NCBI RefSeq assembly: GCF_014192415.1
Contig: NZ_JACHXY010000002.1
Location: forward strand, 248,001-312,000
DNA length: 64,000 nt
Reading direction: 5' to 3'
Origin: Microbacterium proteolyticum
GTDB lineage: Bacteria > Actinomycetota > Actinomycetes > Actinomycetales > Microbacteriaceae
Part shown: positions 1 to 7,055 of the stretch, piece by piece
Position numbering within the stretch: position 1 is the first letter of the stretch
How the letters are laid out: each line of letters starts with the position of its first letter
The notes under the pieces: model-generated
Told to the model about the DNA's origin: nothing
The model's input: only the letters and a program-made list of their open reading frames with translations
Database searches by the model: none
Made by a program: the position numbers and the translations under genes

Positions 1-156
1 CCGGTTGAGCGCCCGATGGAACTCCTGCTGCACCCGGTCGGTCTCCGACCCCGGACGCTCCCGCATCGCGGCGGCCAGCGTCGGGCCGGCCTCCCTCAGC
101 GCGGCGCGTCTATCTACGGGCCAGCCCCATTCGTCACCACTCTTCGCCGGGCTCAT
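1..156 (-). CDS. Partial phage gene, hypothetical protein (N-terminus only)
   Basis: An ATG at 156 opens a frame that runs off the left edge, giving 52 visible residues that begin MSPAKSGDEWGWPVDRR. The start lies 23 nt inside the 3' end of the preceding leftward gene, as expected in this tightly packed early operon. No domain can be recognised in the visible part. Its amino-acid composition (mixed acidic, basic and aromatic residues) looks like real coding sequence rather than GC-driven noise. Function is unknown. Confidence 0.5.
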   Translation of the reverse strand, partial: MSPAKSGDEWGWPVDRRAALREAGPTLAAAMRERPGSETDRVQQEFHRALNR

Positions 157-796
157 CCGACTGCGATCCCCACTCGACGAGCTGATCGGTGTACCGCTGC
201 TGCGCGAGCCACTTGTCGTGCTGACGTCGGGCCGTGCCGCAGGGTCCGCAGTTCTCCCGGCGGCCGTTGGGATGGTCGACGCACCCGATCGGCGGGGCAT
301 CCAGCAGCAGCGGCCGGCGAGGCGGTGCGGCCCTCTCGGCCCGCTCCCGCCACGCGGCCCACTCGCCCTCCCGCTCGGCCTGCTCGGCACGCACCCGCGC
401 CGCCGCCCGCTCCCTCGCGCCCTCTCCCCCCATAGCCGCGGAATTCCTCGGAACCCCCCGCGACGGGGGCGGCGGGATCTCCGACGTCGCCCCGCGGGTA
501 TCGGCCTTCAGCGGACGCCGCAGCGCCAACACCTCCGACCCCTCGTGCTCGTACCGGATCAGAAACCCCGACTCCTCGAGCATCAGGACGTGCAGAATCA
601 CCTGCTCCGTCGCCGCCTCCCCCGGGTAGATCGCCGCGGCGATCAATTCCGGCACCAGCGGGCACCGCCCCTCGACGTCCGTCGCCTTCGTCCACAACCC
701 CAGCGCGGTCGGCTTCGCCTCGTGCGGCGCCCTCAGGTACCCCACGAACTCGAGATCCGCCCCGCTGATCCGGCGCTGAACGCTCCTCGTTGACAC
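134..796 (-). CDS. Phage helix-turn-helix / replication-organiser-like protein
   Basis: This 220-aa protein starts at GTG 796, with GAGAGG about 11 nt upstream; a TTG at 817 in the same frame is an alternative. The first ~90 residues look like the winged-helix N-terminus found in phage replisome-organiser proteins: a segment with GLWTKATDVEG, then a long amphipathic helix and LMLEESGFLIRYE. The middle is an Arg/Glu/Ala-rich, probably coiled-coil linker. The C-terminus has two close cysteines (CVDHPNGRRENCGPC) that could bind a metal. It is near the end of the early operon, where lambda-like phages keep replication functions. The assignment is by resemblance only. Confidence 0.6.
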   Translation of the reverse strand: MSTRSVQRRISGADLEFVGYLRAPHEAKPTALGLWTKATDVEGRCPLVPELIAAAIYPGEAATEQVILHVLMLEESGFLIRYEHEGSEVLALRRPLKADTRGATSEIPPPPSRGVPRNSAAMGGEGARERAAARVRAEQAEREGEWAAWRERAERAAPPRRPLLLDAPPIGCVDHPNGRRENCGPCGTARRQHDKWLAQQRYTDQLVEWGSQSDEPGEEW

Positions 797-1130
797 CCGT
801 ATCGCTACCTCTCGCAAAACCCTTGAAACACAGATCGACCGCCAACTGCACGTAGTGCTCAGGCACGCTGAAGCACTCGGTCCAGCCGCGGCCGTACGGC
901 ATCAGCGACCACGCGTCGAGTTCAGAGTCGAACGCGTCGGGGAACCACCGCCGCAGCTGACGCAGCGCCTCCCGCTCCCAGGTGGCGTCCGTGCCGCGCG
1001 CGAGCACGAGCACGTGACCACCGGTAGACGTCATCGCGTCGATGCGCGCCCACTGCGACGTGCGGCCCACCTTCAGCACGGCCCGCTCGGGCCAGTAGAT
1101 GACGTATGTCATCGCGAACCGGGGCATCAT
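153..1130 (-). CDS. Small GIY-YIG/T5orf172-like phage protein (only the first ~110 codons look coding)
   Basis: The start ATG at 1130 overlaps the upstream stop in an ATGA. Residues ~7-105 form a coherent small domain beginning TYVIYWPERAVLKVGRT, which resembles the beta-strand start of GIY-YIG-like (T5orf172/MUG113) nucleases. A catalytic set cannot be confirmed. The frame stays open to 153, but beyond about position 815 it turns into Gly/Arg/Ala-rich sequence that is the out-of-frame shadow of the next gene. The usual end for such a protein would be near 800-805, where a neighbouring frame has a TAG. Either the gene has suffered a frameshift or its last part is non-functional read-through. 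Nuclease function is tentative. Confidence 0.45.
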   Translation of the reverse strand: MMPRFAMTYVIYWPERAVLKVGRTSQWARIDAMTSTGGHVLVLARGTDATWEREALRQLRRWFPDAFDSELDAWSLMPYGRGWTECFSVPEHYVQLAVDLCFKGFARGSDTGVNEERSAPDQRGGSRVRGVPEGAARGEADRAGVVDEGDGRRGAVPAGAGIDRRGDLPGGGGDGAGDSARPDARGVGVSDPVRARGVGGVGAAASAEGRYPRGDVGDPAAPVAGGSEEFRGYGGRGREGAGGGAGACRAGRAGGRVGRVAGAGREGRTASPAAAAGCPADRVRRPSQRPPGELRTLRHGPTSARQVARAAAVHRSARRVGIAVG

Positions 1131-1954
1131 GCCGCACGCCCCGCGAAGACTTCCCACGCCCGGGCGACGCCGCCCGACCCGGCGAATATGTCGGTGAACT
1201 CGTCCTGCGGCTCAGCCCCGAGGAAATCGAACATCCACCGACAGAACGCCGCCGGCTTCGCCCCGACGACGCGGCCAGGCTCAGTCGTGCGAGCGCCGGG
1301 TCGGTAGGTCAGAACGTCGATCCGTCGTCCGTCGACGCGCGACGCGTCGGCGGCGGCCAACCCCGACGCGTCCGCGGCCGCACCGCGCGACGCGTCTCGC
1401 TCGACGTCGGTCACGACGGGTCGCGTTTCGCCGGCACCGCGCGACACGTCGTGCGGATCCTCCGCGACGCGTTCACCTGGTCGACGCGACACCTTCTCGC
1501 CCGCCATGATGGAACGCGACGCATCCCGTCGACCACCCCAGTAGATGACCGGCTCCCACGCGTTGAGCGGGCCCGCGCTACGGGTCGGTCGTTCGCCGCG
1601 CACCCACGCGGCGACGCGCGCACCGGGAGGGCACAGCGCGAGCACTTCCTGCAACGCGCGTGCCGACGTCGACAGCGCCCACCCGTCGAATCCGTCGAGC
1701 TGCTCGACGAGACGCCTGTGATCGACCTCCCCGGCGAAGTCAGGGTGACCGCCGTAGTACCGGCGCGACAGCCCGGGGTAAGGCGGGTCAGCGTAGGCGA
1801 GGCGCAAGACGTCGTCACCGCGGGCCCCCGCGACGCCTACGCCCGAATTGAACCGGTGGCGCGCCTGACGACAACGCACCGAGCAGCACACCGAGTCGCG
1901 ACGGGCGGTCGCCGGGATCGGGCCGCGGCACCATGCGCACGCACGATCGCTCAT
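1127..1954 (-). CDS. Phage adenine-specific DNA methyltransferase (DPPY type) with zinc-finger N-terminus
   Basis: A 275-aa protein whose ATG at 1954 overlaps the previous stop (ATGA). Residues ~5-30 hold a Cys-rich motif (CAWC, later CCSVRC, then RQARHRF) that looks like a small treble-clef zinc site. A DPPYPG motif near residue 50 matches catalytic motif IV of N6-adenine methyltransferases. The C-terminus contains FTDIFAGSGGVARAW, like the AdoMet-binding FxGxG motif; this motif order (IV before I) suggests a permuted or MT-A70/beta-class layout. Phages use such enzymes to protect their DNA from host restriction. An Arg/Asp-rich insert around residues 145-200 is unusual. The longer upstream frame to 2155 is a GC artefact. 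Confidence 0.7.
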   Translation of the reverse strand: MSDRACAWCRGPIPATARRDSVCCSVRCRQARHRFNSGVGVAGARGDDVLRLAYADPPYPGLSRRYYGGHPDFAGEVDHRRLVEQLDGFDGWALSTSARALQEVLALCPPGARVAAWVRGERPTRSAGPLNAWEPVIYWGGRRDASRSIMAGEKVSRRPGERVAEDPHDVSRGAGETRPVVTDVERDASRGAAADASGLAAADASRVDGRRIDVLTYRPGARTTEPGRVVGAKPAAFCRWMFDFLGAEPQDEFTDIFAGSGGVARAWEVFAGRAA

Positions 1955-2274
1955 CGACGACCCCCTCGGCCGCGCGCCCCGGGGGCGGGCGCCGGCACCG
2001 GGGGTAGCCCGAGGCGCACCCGCTGCGTCTTGTGCGAGTCGGTCACCTTCGAGCACAGCCCGGCCGCATCCAGACGCACCGCCGGCTGACCGCACAGCTT
2101 GCACTTCGGGTAGTCGCCCTGCATCCGGTCGATGCGGGCCGACGTCGCCGCCCACTCCCGGCGCAGGTGCTCACGGCGACGCCCATCGATGTTCGACCCG
2201 GCGTCATCCCACCCGCCGCGAGGCAGCGCCGCGACCTCGGCCGTGCAGCATCCGAGCTTGCACCCATTCGTCAC
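1951..2274 (-). CDS. Small cysteine-rich phage protein
   Basis: This 107-aa protein starts at GTG 2274 in a GTGA overlap with the upstream stop. It has two cysteine clusters, CKLGCC near the N-terminus and CKLCGQPA around residue 57 with a later Cys, suggesting one or two zinc ribbons. The tail is rich in Pro, Gly and Arg. It lies in the early operon directly before the adenine methylase gene. No family is recognised, and nucleic-acid binding is only an inference from the zinc-like motifs. Confidence 0.6.
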   Translation of the reverse strand: MTNGCKLGCCTAEVAALPRGGWDDAGSNIDGRRREHLRREWAATSARIDRMQGDYPKCKLCGQPAVRLDAAGLCSKVTDSHKTQRVRLGLPPVPAPAPGARGRGGRR

Positions 2275-2567
2275 GACGCCCACCGCTCCTCCTCCTGCAC
2301 GGCGACCCACTGCCGCTCGAACTCCGCATACGTCACCCGCGGGAACTCCTCCCAGTGCTCGACGAGCTCGGGCGACGCGTACGCGTACGCCCGCACCGCC
2401 GGCCCCATGAACAGCGACACCGCGTCGATCCCCCGTCGCCGGCCTCGATCGTTCAGCAGGGCGCCGTTCGTCGCGATCTCCGCCCGGGTGTACGCCGAAT
2501 GCAGCACCCCGTCGAACGCCTCCCGACACTCGCGCCATACGGCGAACGCCTCCGATATGACGCTCAC
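2271..2567 (-). CDS. Hypothetical phage protein
   Basis: A 98-aa acidic, mostly helical protein (MSVISEAFAVWRECREAF...). The start is GTG at 2567, with GAGAGG about 10 nt upstream. Tyr and Trp are frequent and there is no membrane segment or recognisable motif. It overlaps the next gene by GTGA, so the two are probably translationally coupled. Function is unknown. Confidence 0.6.
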   Translation of the reverse strand: MSVISEAFAVWRECREAFDGVLHSAYTRAEIATNGALLNDRGRRRGIDAVSLFMGPAVRAYAYASPELVEHWEEFPRVTYAEFERQWVAVQEEERWAS

Positions 2568-2615
2568 GCACGCGGCCCCTCTCGAGCGCGCGGTGCGTCA
2601 GCATCCAGTCCCGGC

Positions 2616-3053
2616 TCACGCCGCCATCTCCTCTTCGTCGGGCTCGTCGGCAGGCGCGTAGCCGCCGTCGTTATTGAGTCGCACCCATCCGTGCAGGGCG
2701 TGCAGCATGGGCACGTCGACCGGGCGGCGGATGCCGATCCGGGCGACGCGGAACCCGAGGCGCGCGGGCACCTCGTTACGTGTGATCTCGCCGTGGCATC
2801 CGGCGACGCCGTCGCCGCAAGTCAGGACACCGTTCGCGGCGAGGGCGAGATAGGCGCGAGGCTGCACCCGACCCTTGCTGGCACGCTTCACGCCGCCCGC
2901 GCCGCGGTCCTCTCGGTGATGCAGCGACCAGCCGCCGGGGACGGGGCCGCGCCGCTCCCACACCAGGAACGCGCCGCACTTCGCGCACCGACCGCCGTCA
3001 CGCTCCCAGATCAGCGCTACCGTCGTCGGCTTGAACTCCCCCGGGCCGGTCAC
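2616..3053 (-). CDS. Phage HNH endonuclease
   Basis: A 145-aa protein starting at GTG 3053 (GTGA overlap). An N-terminal segment VALIWERDGGRCAKCG carries the first CxxC of an HNH fold. LHHRED around residue 45 supplies the HH pair, and later Cys and His residues (TCGDGVAGCHGE) complete the zinc-supported site. Length and motif order fit small phage HNH nucleases, which nick DNA in replication or packaging-related steps. Here it sits in the early operon beside two methylases rather than next to a terminase. The C-terminal ~45 residues form a helical, acidic tail. Confidence 0.75.
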   Translation of the reverse strand: MTGPGEFKPTTVALIWERDGGRCAKCGAFLVWERRGPVPGGWSLHHREDRGAGGVKRASKGRVQPRAYLALAANGVLTCGDGVAGCHGEITRNEVPARLGFRVARIGIRRPVDVPMLHALHGWVRLNNDGGYAPADEPDEEEMAA

Positions 3054-3220
3054 GACGACCGCCCGGCGATCGACGCGGCGACCAGGATCAGGCTCACGAC
3101 CAGCGACGTCGAGAACGTCGCCACCGGTCGACGATGGCCACGCGTGATCGCGATCGTCAGCATGCCGACCGACACGACTGCGAGCATCAGCGCCATGACA
3201 CCCACGAACGCGAAGATCAC
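3050..3220 (-). CDS. Small two-helix membrane protein
   Basis: A 56-aa protein from GTG 3220, in GTGA overlaps with both neighbours, which supports it as a real gene despite its size. Residues ~2-24 and ~38-54 are strongly hydrophobic and are separated by a basic loop with RGHRR, giving a helical hairpin in the membrane. It could be holin-like or a superinfection/immunity factor, but nothing in the sequence decides this. Confidence 0.55.
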   Translation of the reverse strand: MIFAFVGVMALMLAVVSVGMLTIAITRGHRRPVATFSTSLVVSLILVAASIAGRSS

Positions 3221-3792
3221 AGTGCACCCCCCTGCATGAACGGGAGCGACCGCGCGAACACGTTCAGCCCCGCGGCCGAGCCGGGAGTGCGCCAGATCAG
3301 CAACACGCACCCGAATGGCGGGCGGTCCCCCTTCGGCCCGATCACGGCGTCGGGGCGACTGAAGCGCATGCGACCCGGGAGGAACTCGGTTCGGAGAGGT
3401 GATCTCGGGAGATCCCGGGCAGGCTCGACGAGCTCCTGCCACCAGCGCTGCTCGGGTCGGTTCGCCGGCAGCAACATGACGATGCCCCGAGAGCCCTCCC
3501 ACTCGCGCCATGCCTTCAACACCCACGCGTGCAGGTCTGAATAGGGCGGGTTGCACCACACCCGCTCCCCCGCCCACGACTGCGCGAGGCCGTCGTCGGC
3601 GCGGGTGAAGTAGCGGGGCGCCTTCGCGTTATGCGCGGCGGCGGCGACATCGAGCGTGAACGGGGCGCCGAACCGCGCCTCGAGGCCGGCGACGAACGCC
3701 GGGTCGGTCCCGCGGTCGTCGACCTCGTCGAGCGCGCCGCGGACGCCGGTCTGCTGCGGGTGATTCTGCGCCTTGAATCCGGTGAGGGTCAT
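3217..3792 (-). CDS. dam: Phage N6-adenine DNA methyltransferase (Dam family)
   Basis: This 191-aa protein has the layout of the compact phage-type Dam family. An N-terminal segment has FGAPFTLDVAAAAHNAKAP, a typical metal-free AdoMet-fold entry in these phage enzymes. The catalytic motif WCNPPYSDLHAW (NPPY) lies around residue 70, and a later beta-strand segment ends in FGCVLLIW. The start ATG at 3792 overlaps the upstream stop (ATGA). It is the second adenine methylase of the element, and the target site cannot be read from sequence. The likely role is shielding phage DNA from host endonucleases. Confidence 0.85.
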   Translation of the reverse strand: MTLTGFKAQNHPQQTGVRGALDEVDDRGTDPAFVAGLEARFGAPFTLDVAAAAHNAKAPRYFTRADDGLAQSWAGERVWCNPPYSDLHAWVLKAWREWEGSRGIVMLLPANRPEQRWWQELVEPARDLPRSPLRTEFLPGRMRFSRPDAVIGPKGDRPPFGCVLLIWRTPGSAAGLNVFARSLPFMQGGAL

Positions 3793-4463
3793 CGGACACC
3801 CCCGCGGGTCTCGGGTGCGGCCAGGCGGGGCACGTGCGCGGCGGGCGGGCGGGGCACCGGGCCGGGCATCGCGGCCACCTCGGGCGCATCCGACACCCCC
3901 CACGGCAGCGCGCGTACGAGCGCCTCGAGCTCTGCGGCCTCGGCATCCGACAGGCGCGGGGCGGGCTCGCCGTCGGCGGGCTCGACTGGCGCGGGCGCGG
4001 CGGCGCGGGCGCGCGGCTTGCCCGGTTCGGGGCGGTCGCCGATGACGTCGGCGAAGGCACGGGCGAGCGCGGCGCGCAGCACGTACGACTCGAACCGCTC
4101 GGTCGGGTTGGCCTCCCACACGTCGCGCCACAGGCGGCCGTCGTCGGTCGTCACCGTCTCACCGGGCAGTGCCTCCACCCATCGGCGGTAGACGACCGTC
4201 TCGACGCCGTCGCGGCGCACCGTGGCGCGGGCGGCGGCGGGCGGCTCGGCGTGCAGCCACAGCGGCACCCACACGTCGCCGTCGGCGGTGAACTCCACCG
4301 GGTCGATCTCGAGGCGCGACCTCGTCGACAGCGCGAGGCGCGTGTACTCGGCGAGGGTCTGCGCGACGTCGTCGACCGGGGCCGGCGGCGCGGGCCGCTC
4401 GGCACCGCGCAGGCGGGACGCCCGCGTCTCGATCGGGATCTGAATGTCGTTGATGGTCGTCAT
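3789..4463 (-). CDS. Conserved-looking phage protein of unknown function, adjacent to the exonuclease
   Basis: A 224-aa protein starting MTTINDIQIPIETRASRLRG at ATG 4463 (ATGA overlap with the exonuclease). The first ~150 residues are mixed alpha/beta with regular spacing of Trp and Arg, the rest is Pro/Ala-rich. The place directly after a RecE-like exonuclease is where a single-strand annealing partner usually sits. However, no RecT, Erf or Rad52 signature can be seen, so that role is only a positional guess. Confidence 0.6.
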   Translation of the reverse strand: MTTINDIQIPIETRASRLRGAERPAPPAPVDDVAQTLAEYTRLALSTRSRLEIDPVEFTADGDVWVPLWLHAEPPAAARATVRRDGVETVVYRRWVEALPGETVTTDDGRLWRDVWEANPTERFESYVLRAALARAFADVIGDRPEPGKPRARAAAPAPVEPADGEPAPRLSDAEAAELEALVRALPWGVSDAPEVAAMPGPVPRPPAAHVPRLAAPETRGGVR

Positions 4464-5317
4464 GTCGTCAGCCCTCCCAGGCCCTCGTTGTGGTCGTAGA
4501 CCGCCCAGTTCGGCGGGATTGCCATCTGCAGTTCCTGCGGGTATCCGGGCCACTCGCCCGACTCGATGCCGGCGGCGAACCGGCGGCGCGCCTCGGCCGC
4601 CCCGGCGTAGCCCATCTCGAGGTACTCGCGGCCGAGAACGAACGTCGCCGTCAGATAGGGCGGCTCCTTCTCGACGACCACGAACACGAACTGGTCGACC
4701 TCGCCGCCCGCCGCGGCGAGGGTGTCGAGGTAGTGGCCGACCTGGACGTGATAGCCGAGCTCGGCGACCGTCTTCGAGAACTTCACGGGCGTTGCCAGCC
4801 CGTGCTTCGTCTTCAGGTCGACGGCGAAACGGCGGCCCGACCCCGTGCCGAGGTAGTCGAACCGGCACCGCTGCTCGACGCCCGTCTCGGCGTCGTGGGA
4901 GAACACCGACAGTTCGGCGTCCCCCTCCTGCTCGAACATGACGCGCGCCATCGCGTGCGCCAGAACCGATTCCGCCATCGCGTCCACCTCGGCGATCTCG
5001 GGTGCTTTGAGCGGGATCGCGTTCGAGTCGCGAGCGGCGGCCACCCAGTCTTTTGCGGCGACGCTCGAGATGGCCCGGTTCGGCCCTGACAGCAGATCGT
5101 CCGGGATCTCGACGACGTCCCACCCGGTGCCGAGCACCTTCGCGTGCACCGCCGAGCCGACGTCGTACGCCTTTTTGTGCGGCGGCTTGTTCTGCATCCA
5201 GTGCGCGAACCGGGCGGGCGCCTGCAGCAGCTGCCGGGCACCGGTCGACGAGAGCGCCGAGTGCGCGTGATAGATCACCTCGTCGAGATCGGGCACGAAC
5301 CCTTCGAGCGCGGTCAC
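4460..5317 (-). CDS. PDDEXK-family phage exonuclease (RecE/exodeoxyribonuclease VIII-like)
   Basis: A 285-aa protein from GTG 5317, with GAGGGGG 6 nt upstream; the longer frame to 5497 lacks support. Residues ~10-50 show the typical entry (YHAHSALSSTGARQLL, then PARFAHW and VGSAVHAKVLG). The catalytic D..E-x-K pattern is visible as RCRFDYLG followed by RFAVDLKTKH around residues 150-170. These motifs match the PDDEXK_1/DUF3799 exonucleases used in phage recombination. The enzyme would degrade one strand of double-stranded DNA ends to prepare annealing or replication-linked recombination. Confidence 0.8.
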   Translation of the reverse strand: MTALEGFVPDLDEVIYHAHSALSSTGARQLLQAPARFAHWMQNKPPHKKAYDVGSAVHAKVLGTGWDVVEIPDDLLSGPNRAISSVAAKDWVAAARDSNAIPLKAPEIAEVDAMAESVLAHAMARVMFEQEGDAELSVFSHDAETGVEQRCRFDYLGTGSGRRFAVDLKTKHGLATPVKFSKTVAELGYHVQVGHYLDTLAAAGGEVDQFVFVVVEKEPPYLTATFVLGREYLEMGYAGAAEARRRFAAGIESGEWPGYPQELQMAIPPNWAVYDHNEGLGGLTT

Positions 5318-5427
5318 GCGTGACCCCCTCGGCCCGAACGGTCGCGCCACCAGCAGACCGCCAGCACCGCGAACAGCACGCCCGCGATCGGCAGGCCCAG
5401 CTGTGGCGGGAAGTAGTCGGGATTCAC
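5314..5427 (-). CDS. 37-aa single-pass membrane microprotein
   Basis: A short frame, GTG 5427 to TGA 5314, encodes MNPDYFPPQLGLPIAGVLF followed by more hydrophobic residues, then WWRDRSGRGGHA. That is one transmembrane helix (~12-28) with a basic C-terminal tail. Both ends share GTGA overlaps with neighbouring genes, the strongest argument that it is translated. The function is unknown; small phage membrane proteins of this kind are often missed by automated annotation. Confidence 0.55.
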   Translation of the reverse strand: MNPDYFPPQLGLPIAGVLFAVLAVCWWRDRSGRGGHA

Positions 5428-5642
5428 GGCGCGCCCACCTTCGCGACCGGCGCCCACGTGAGGCCGCAGATACACGTGTGATCGCCGCCGTGGTCAACCT
5501 CGGTGCGGCACATGTGCGTCAGCGTCGAAAGCGGCGCGTGCTCGCGCTGATCGGTCGCCGTCGCCTTGCACCGGTACGCGGGGAACGGCACCGGCTCGGT
5601 CTTCCCTCGGCCGTAGAACCGGCCGGTTGTCGGATTGGTCAT
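5424..5642 (-). CDS. Small zinc-binding-like phage protein
   Basis: A 72-aa protein starting MTNPTTGRFYGRGKTEP at ATG 5642, with GGGAG 6 nt upstream. Cys and His residues in the second half (MCRTEVDHGGDHTCICG) could form one zinc site. It overlaps the next gene by GTGA. No family could be named. Confidence 0.6.
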   Translation of the reverse strand: MTNPTTGRFYGRGKTEPVPFPAYRCKATATDQREHAPLSTLTHMCRTEVDHGGDHTCICGLTWAPVAKVGAP

Positions 5643-5713
5643 ATCGACTCCCTGAGTCGTTTCGGGCAGCACGGAACATCGGCCGTGTCGCCGAGAGGGG
5701 TGAGGTGAGTGGT

Positions 5714-6025
5714 TTAGCGGGCGAGCGCCCAGATTTCGGCGCGGCGGGTGCCGGTCGGCCCAGGCTTGAAAGCCGGGGTGCGGGTCAGCCACCGCTTGCG
5801 TTCGAGCTCGGGGCAACAGGACCGCAGTCGCTGATCCGAGTAGGTCGAGCCGAGGCGTCGACCCCACGCGATGACTTCGTGCTCGGCGAGGGCCGTCACG
5901 CCCTCGTCGCTGGCGATCTCGAAGATGGCGAGCACTTCCATCTGCGATCGGGCGAGATCCGTGTCGGCGACCGCCTCGGCCGAGGTGACCGGGTCGGCAT
6001 CCCGAGTGCGCAGCGTGACGCCCAT
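5714..6025 (-). CDS. Winged-helix-like phage protein
   Basis: This 103-aa protein has a predicted helix-rich middle and the segment HEVIAWGRRLGSTYSDQRLRSCCPELERKRW. That reads like a winged-helix domain: a recognition helix followed by a KRW wing with LTRTPAFKPG. The start ATG at 6025 shares one base with the upstream stop (TGATG). It belongs to the early operon and may be a small regulator or DNA-binding accessory. The assignment rests on pattern only. Confidence 0.6.
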   Translation of the reverse strand: MGVTLRTRDADPVTSAEAVADTDLARSQMEVLAIFEIASDEGVTALAEHEVIAWGRRLGSTYSDQRLRSCCPELERKRWLTRTPAFKPGPTGTRRAEIWALAR

Positions 6026-6327
6026 CAGGCGATCACCCGCGTGAAACCGTTCGTGCGACCGGATGCCACCACGGCGACGACCTCGGCGAGCTTGCGGGCC
6101 GCGTAGCTCGACGCGTGCGCGTACTCGCGATCGAACCCGTCACCCCCGAGGAGGCTGTGCACGGTGGCGAGCGCCATACGGTCGCGTTCCATGCGCAGCA
6201 CTTCGACGTCGAGCGCGGTCACGGATGCATCGACGATGCGGCGGGAGCGGGCGATCACGCCGCGGTGCGTCGGCGGCACAGCTGCGGGACGGTGGCCGAT
6301 CGGAGTCCCGGTCTCGGCGACGCTCAC
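6025..6327 (-). CDS. Hypothetical phage protein
   Basis: A 100-aa protein starting at GTG 6327, in a GTGA overlap with the preceding gene. The middle is a long amphipathic helix (IVDASVTALDVEVLRMERDRM...) and the C-terminus is mixed. No motif or membrane segment is seen. Its role in the early operon is unknown. Confidence 0.6.
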   Translation of the reverse strand: MSVAETGTPIGHRPAAVPPTHRGVIARSRRIVDASVTALDVEVLRMERDRMALATVHSLLGGDGFDREYAHASSYAARKLAEVVAVVASGRTNGFTRVIA

Positions 6328-6563
6328 TCGGTCACCCCCGTGGGAAATCCGACGTAGGCGAGGCGGGAGAGCAGAGCCCGGGAGAGCGCGAGCGTTTCGG
6401 TCGGGGTGAGGTAGCGGACGCCGTCACGCATTTGCAGGACGACGACGCGCTGCCCTTCGAGCGTGGTCGTGTCGATCGTGAACGTCTCGCCGTCGAACGG
6501 GGCGTCGACCACGAGAGCGACGGGACGCTCGTCGGTGAGGATGTTTTCGGTGGGGTGCGGCAT
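6324..6563 (-). CDS. Hypothetical phage protein
   Basis: A 79-aa protein from ATG 6563 (MPHPTENILTDERPVALVVD). A purine-rich GAAGG stretch lies a short distance upstream. The sequence alternates beta-like segments (VALVVDAPFDGETFTID) with a C-terminal helix (TETLALSRALLSRLA). No family is recognised. It overlaps the next gene by GTGA. Confidence 0.6.
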   Translation of the reverse strand: MPHPTENILTDERPVALVVDAPFDGETFTIDTTTLEGQRVVVLQMRDGVRYLTPTETLALSRALLSRLAYVGFPTGVTE

Positions 6564-6595
6564 GAGGTGGCCTTCGGGGTGAGGTGGGGCGCGGG

Positions 6596-6817
6596 TCAGG
6601 CGCTGCGGCGCAGCGGCGTGACGTTGGTGACGGCCTGGTGTGCGCACTTCGCGCCGGCCATGTAGGCCGACAGGCAGCCCTCGGAGATGAGCCAGCGACC
6701 GCCGTCGACCCGCTGCGTGCCGTGCAGGGTCTTGTCGACGAGATCGCGGCGGATGGTCACGACGTGACGGCGCGCGATCTTTGCGGCCTCGGCGGGCGTG
6801 TACTGCTGCTCGAGCAC
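6596..6817 (-). CDS. Excisionase-like helix-turn-helix protein
   Basis: A 73-aa protein starting at GTG 6817, two bases after the stop of the Cro-like gene. The motif YTPAEAAKIARRHVVTIRRD followed by GGRWLISEG is the MerR-like winged-helix layout of the excisionase/HTH_17 family. In phages these proteins either direct excision with the integrase or act as small regulators. The position immediately behind Cro, at the head of the early operon, suits either. A Cys/His near the C-terminus is not conserved in Xis proteins generally. Confidence 0.65.
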   Translation of the reverse strand: MLEQQYTPAEAAKIARRHVVTIRRDLVDKTLHGTQRVDGGRWLISEGCLSAYMAGAKCAHQAVTNVTPLRRSA

Positions 6818-6818
6818 G

Positions 6819-7055
6819 TCACGCCGCCTTCGCTTCGACGAACTCGGCGGGCACGTACTCGGACGGTGATACGCCCACGGCGCGAGCCACGCGCAGAAGT
6901 TCGCCCAGTGTGAACTCCACGTGACCGTCGATCTTGCGGCCAAACGTCGAGTTGGGAATGCCAGCCGCCGATGCCACAGACGCCTTCGAGCGGCCCGCGC
7001 GCAGAATGCTGGCTGCGACCTTGTCGGCCGTCAGCTTCGCCAGTGAGTGATCCAT
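6819..7055 (-). CDS. Cro-like XRE-family repressor
   Basis: This 78-aa protein has a lambda-repressor-type HTH at residues ~15-62: KASVASAAGIPNSTFGRKIDG is the helix-turn-helix, followed by TLGELLRVARAVGVSP. It is the first gene of the leftward early operon and is transcribed away from the other repressor, so a Cro-like role is inferred. Its start codon at 7055-7053 lies inside one copy of the 15-bp switch motif, implying autoregulation and possibly a very short leader. Confidence 0.75.
   Translation of the reverse strand: MDHSLAKLTADKVAASILRAGRSKASVASAAGIPNSTFGRKIDGHVEFTLGELLRVARAVGVSPSEYVPAEFVEAKAA

Noticed and set aside
5..793. Plus-strand frames at the left edge
   Set aside because: Arg/Pro-rich shadows of the leftward phage genes, without start signals.
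1951..2619. The longer form (222 aa) of the cysteine-rich protein
   Set aside because: The first 115 codons are an out-of-frame copy of the 98-aa gene; the GTG at 2274 in a GTGA overlap fits the operon pattern.
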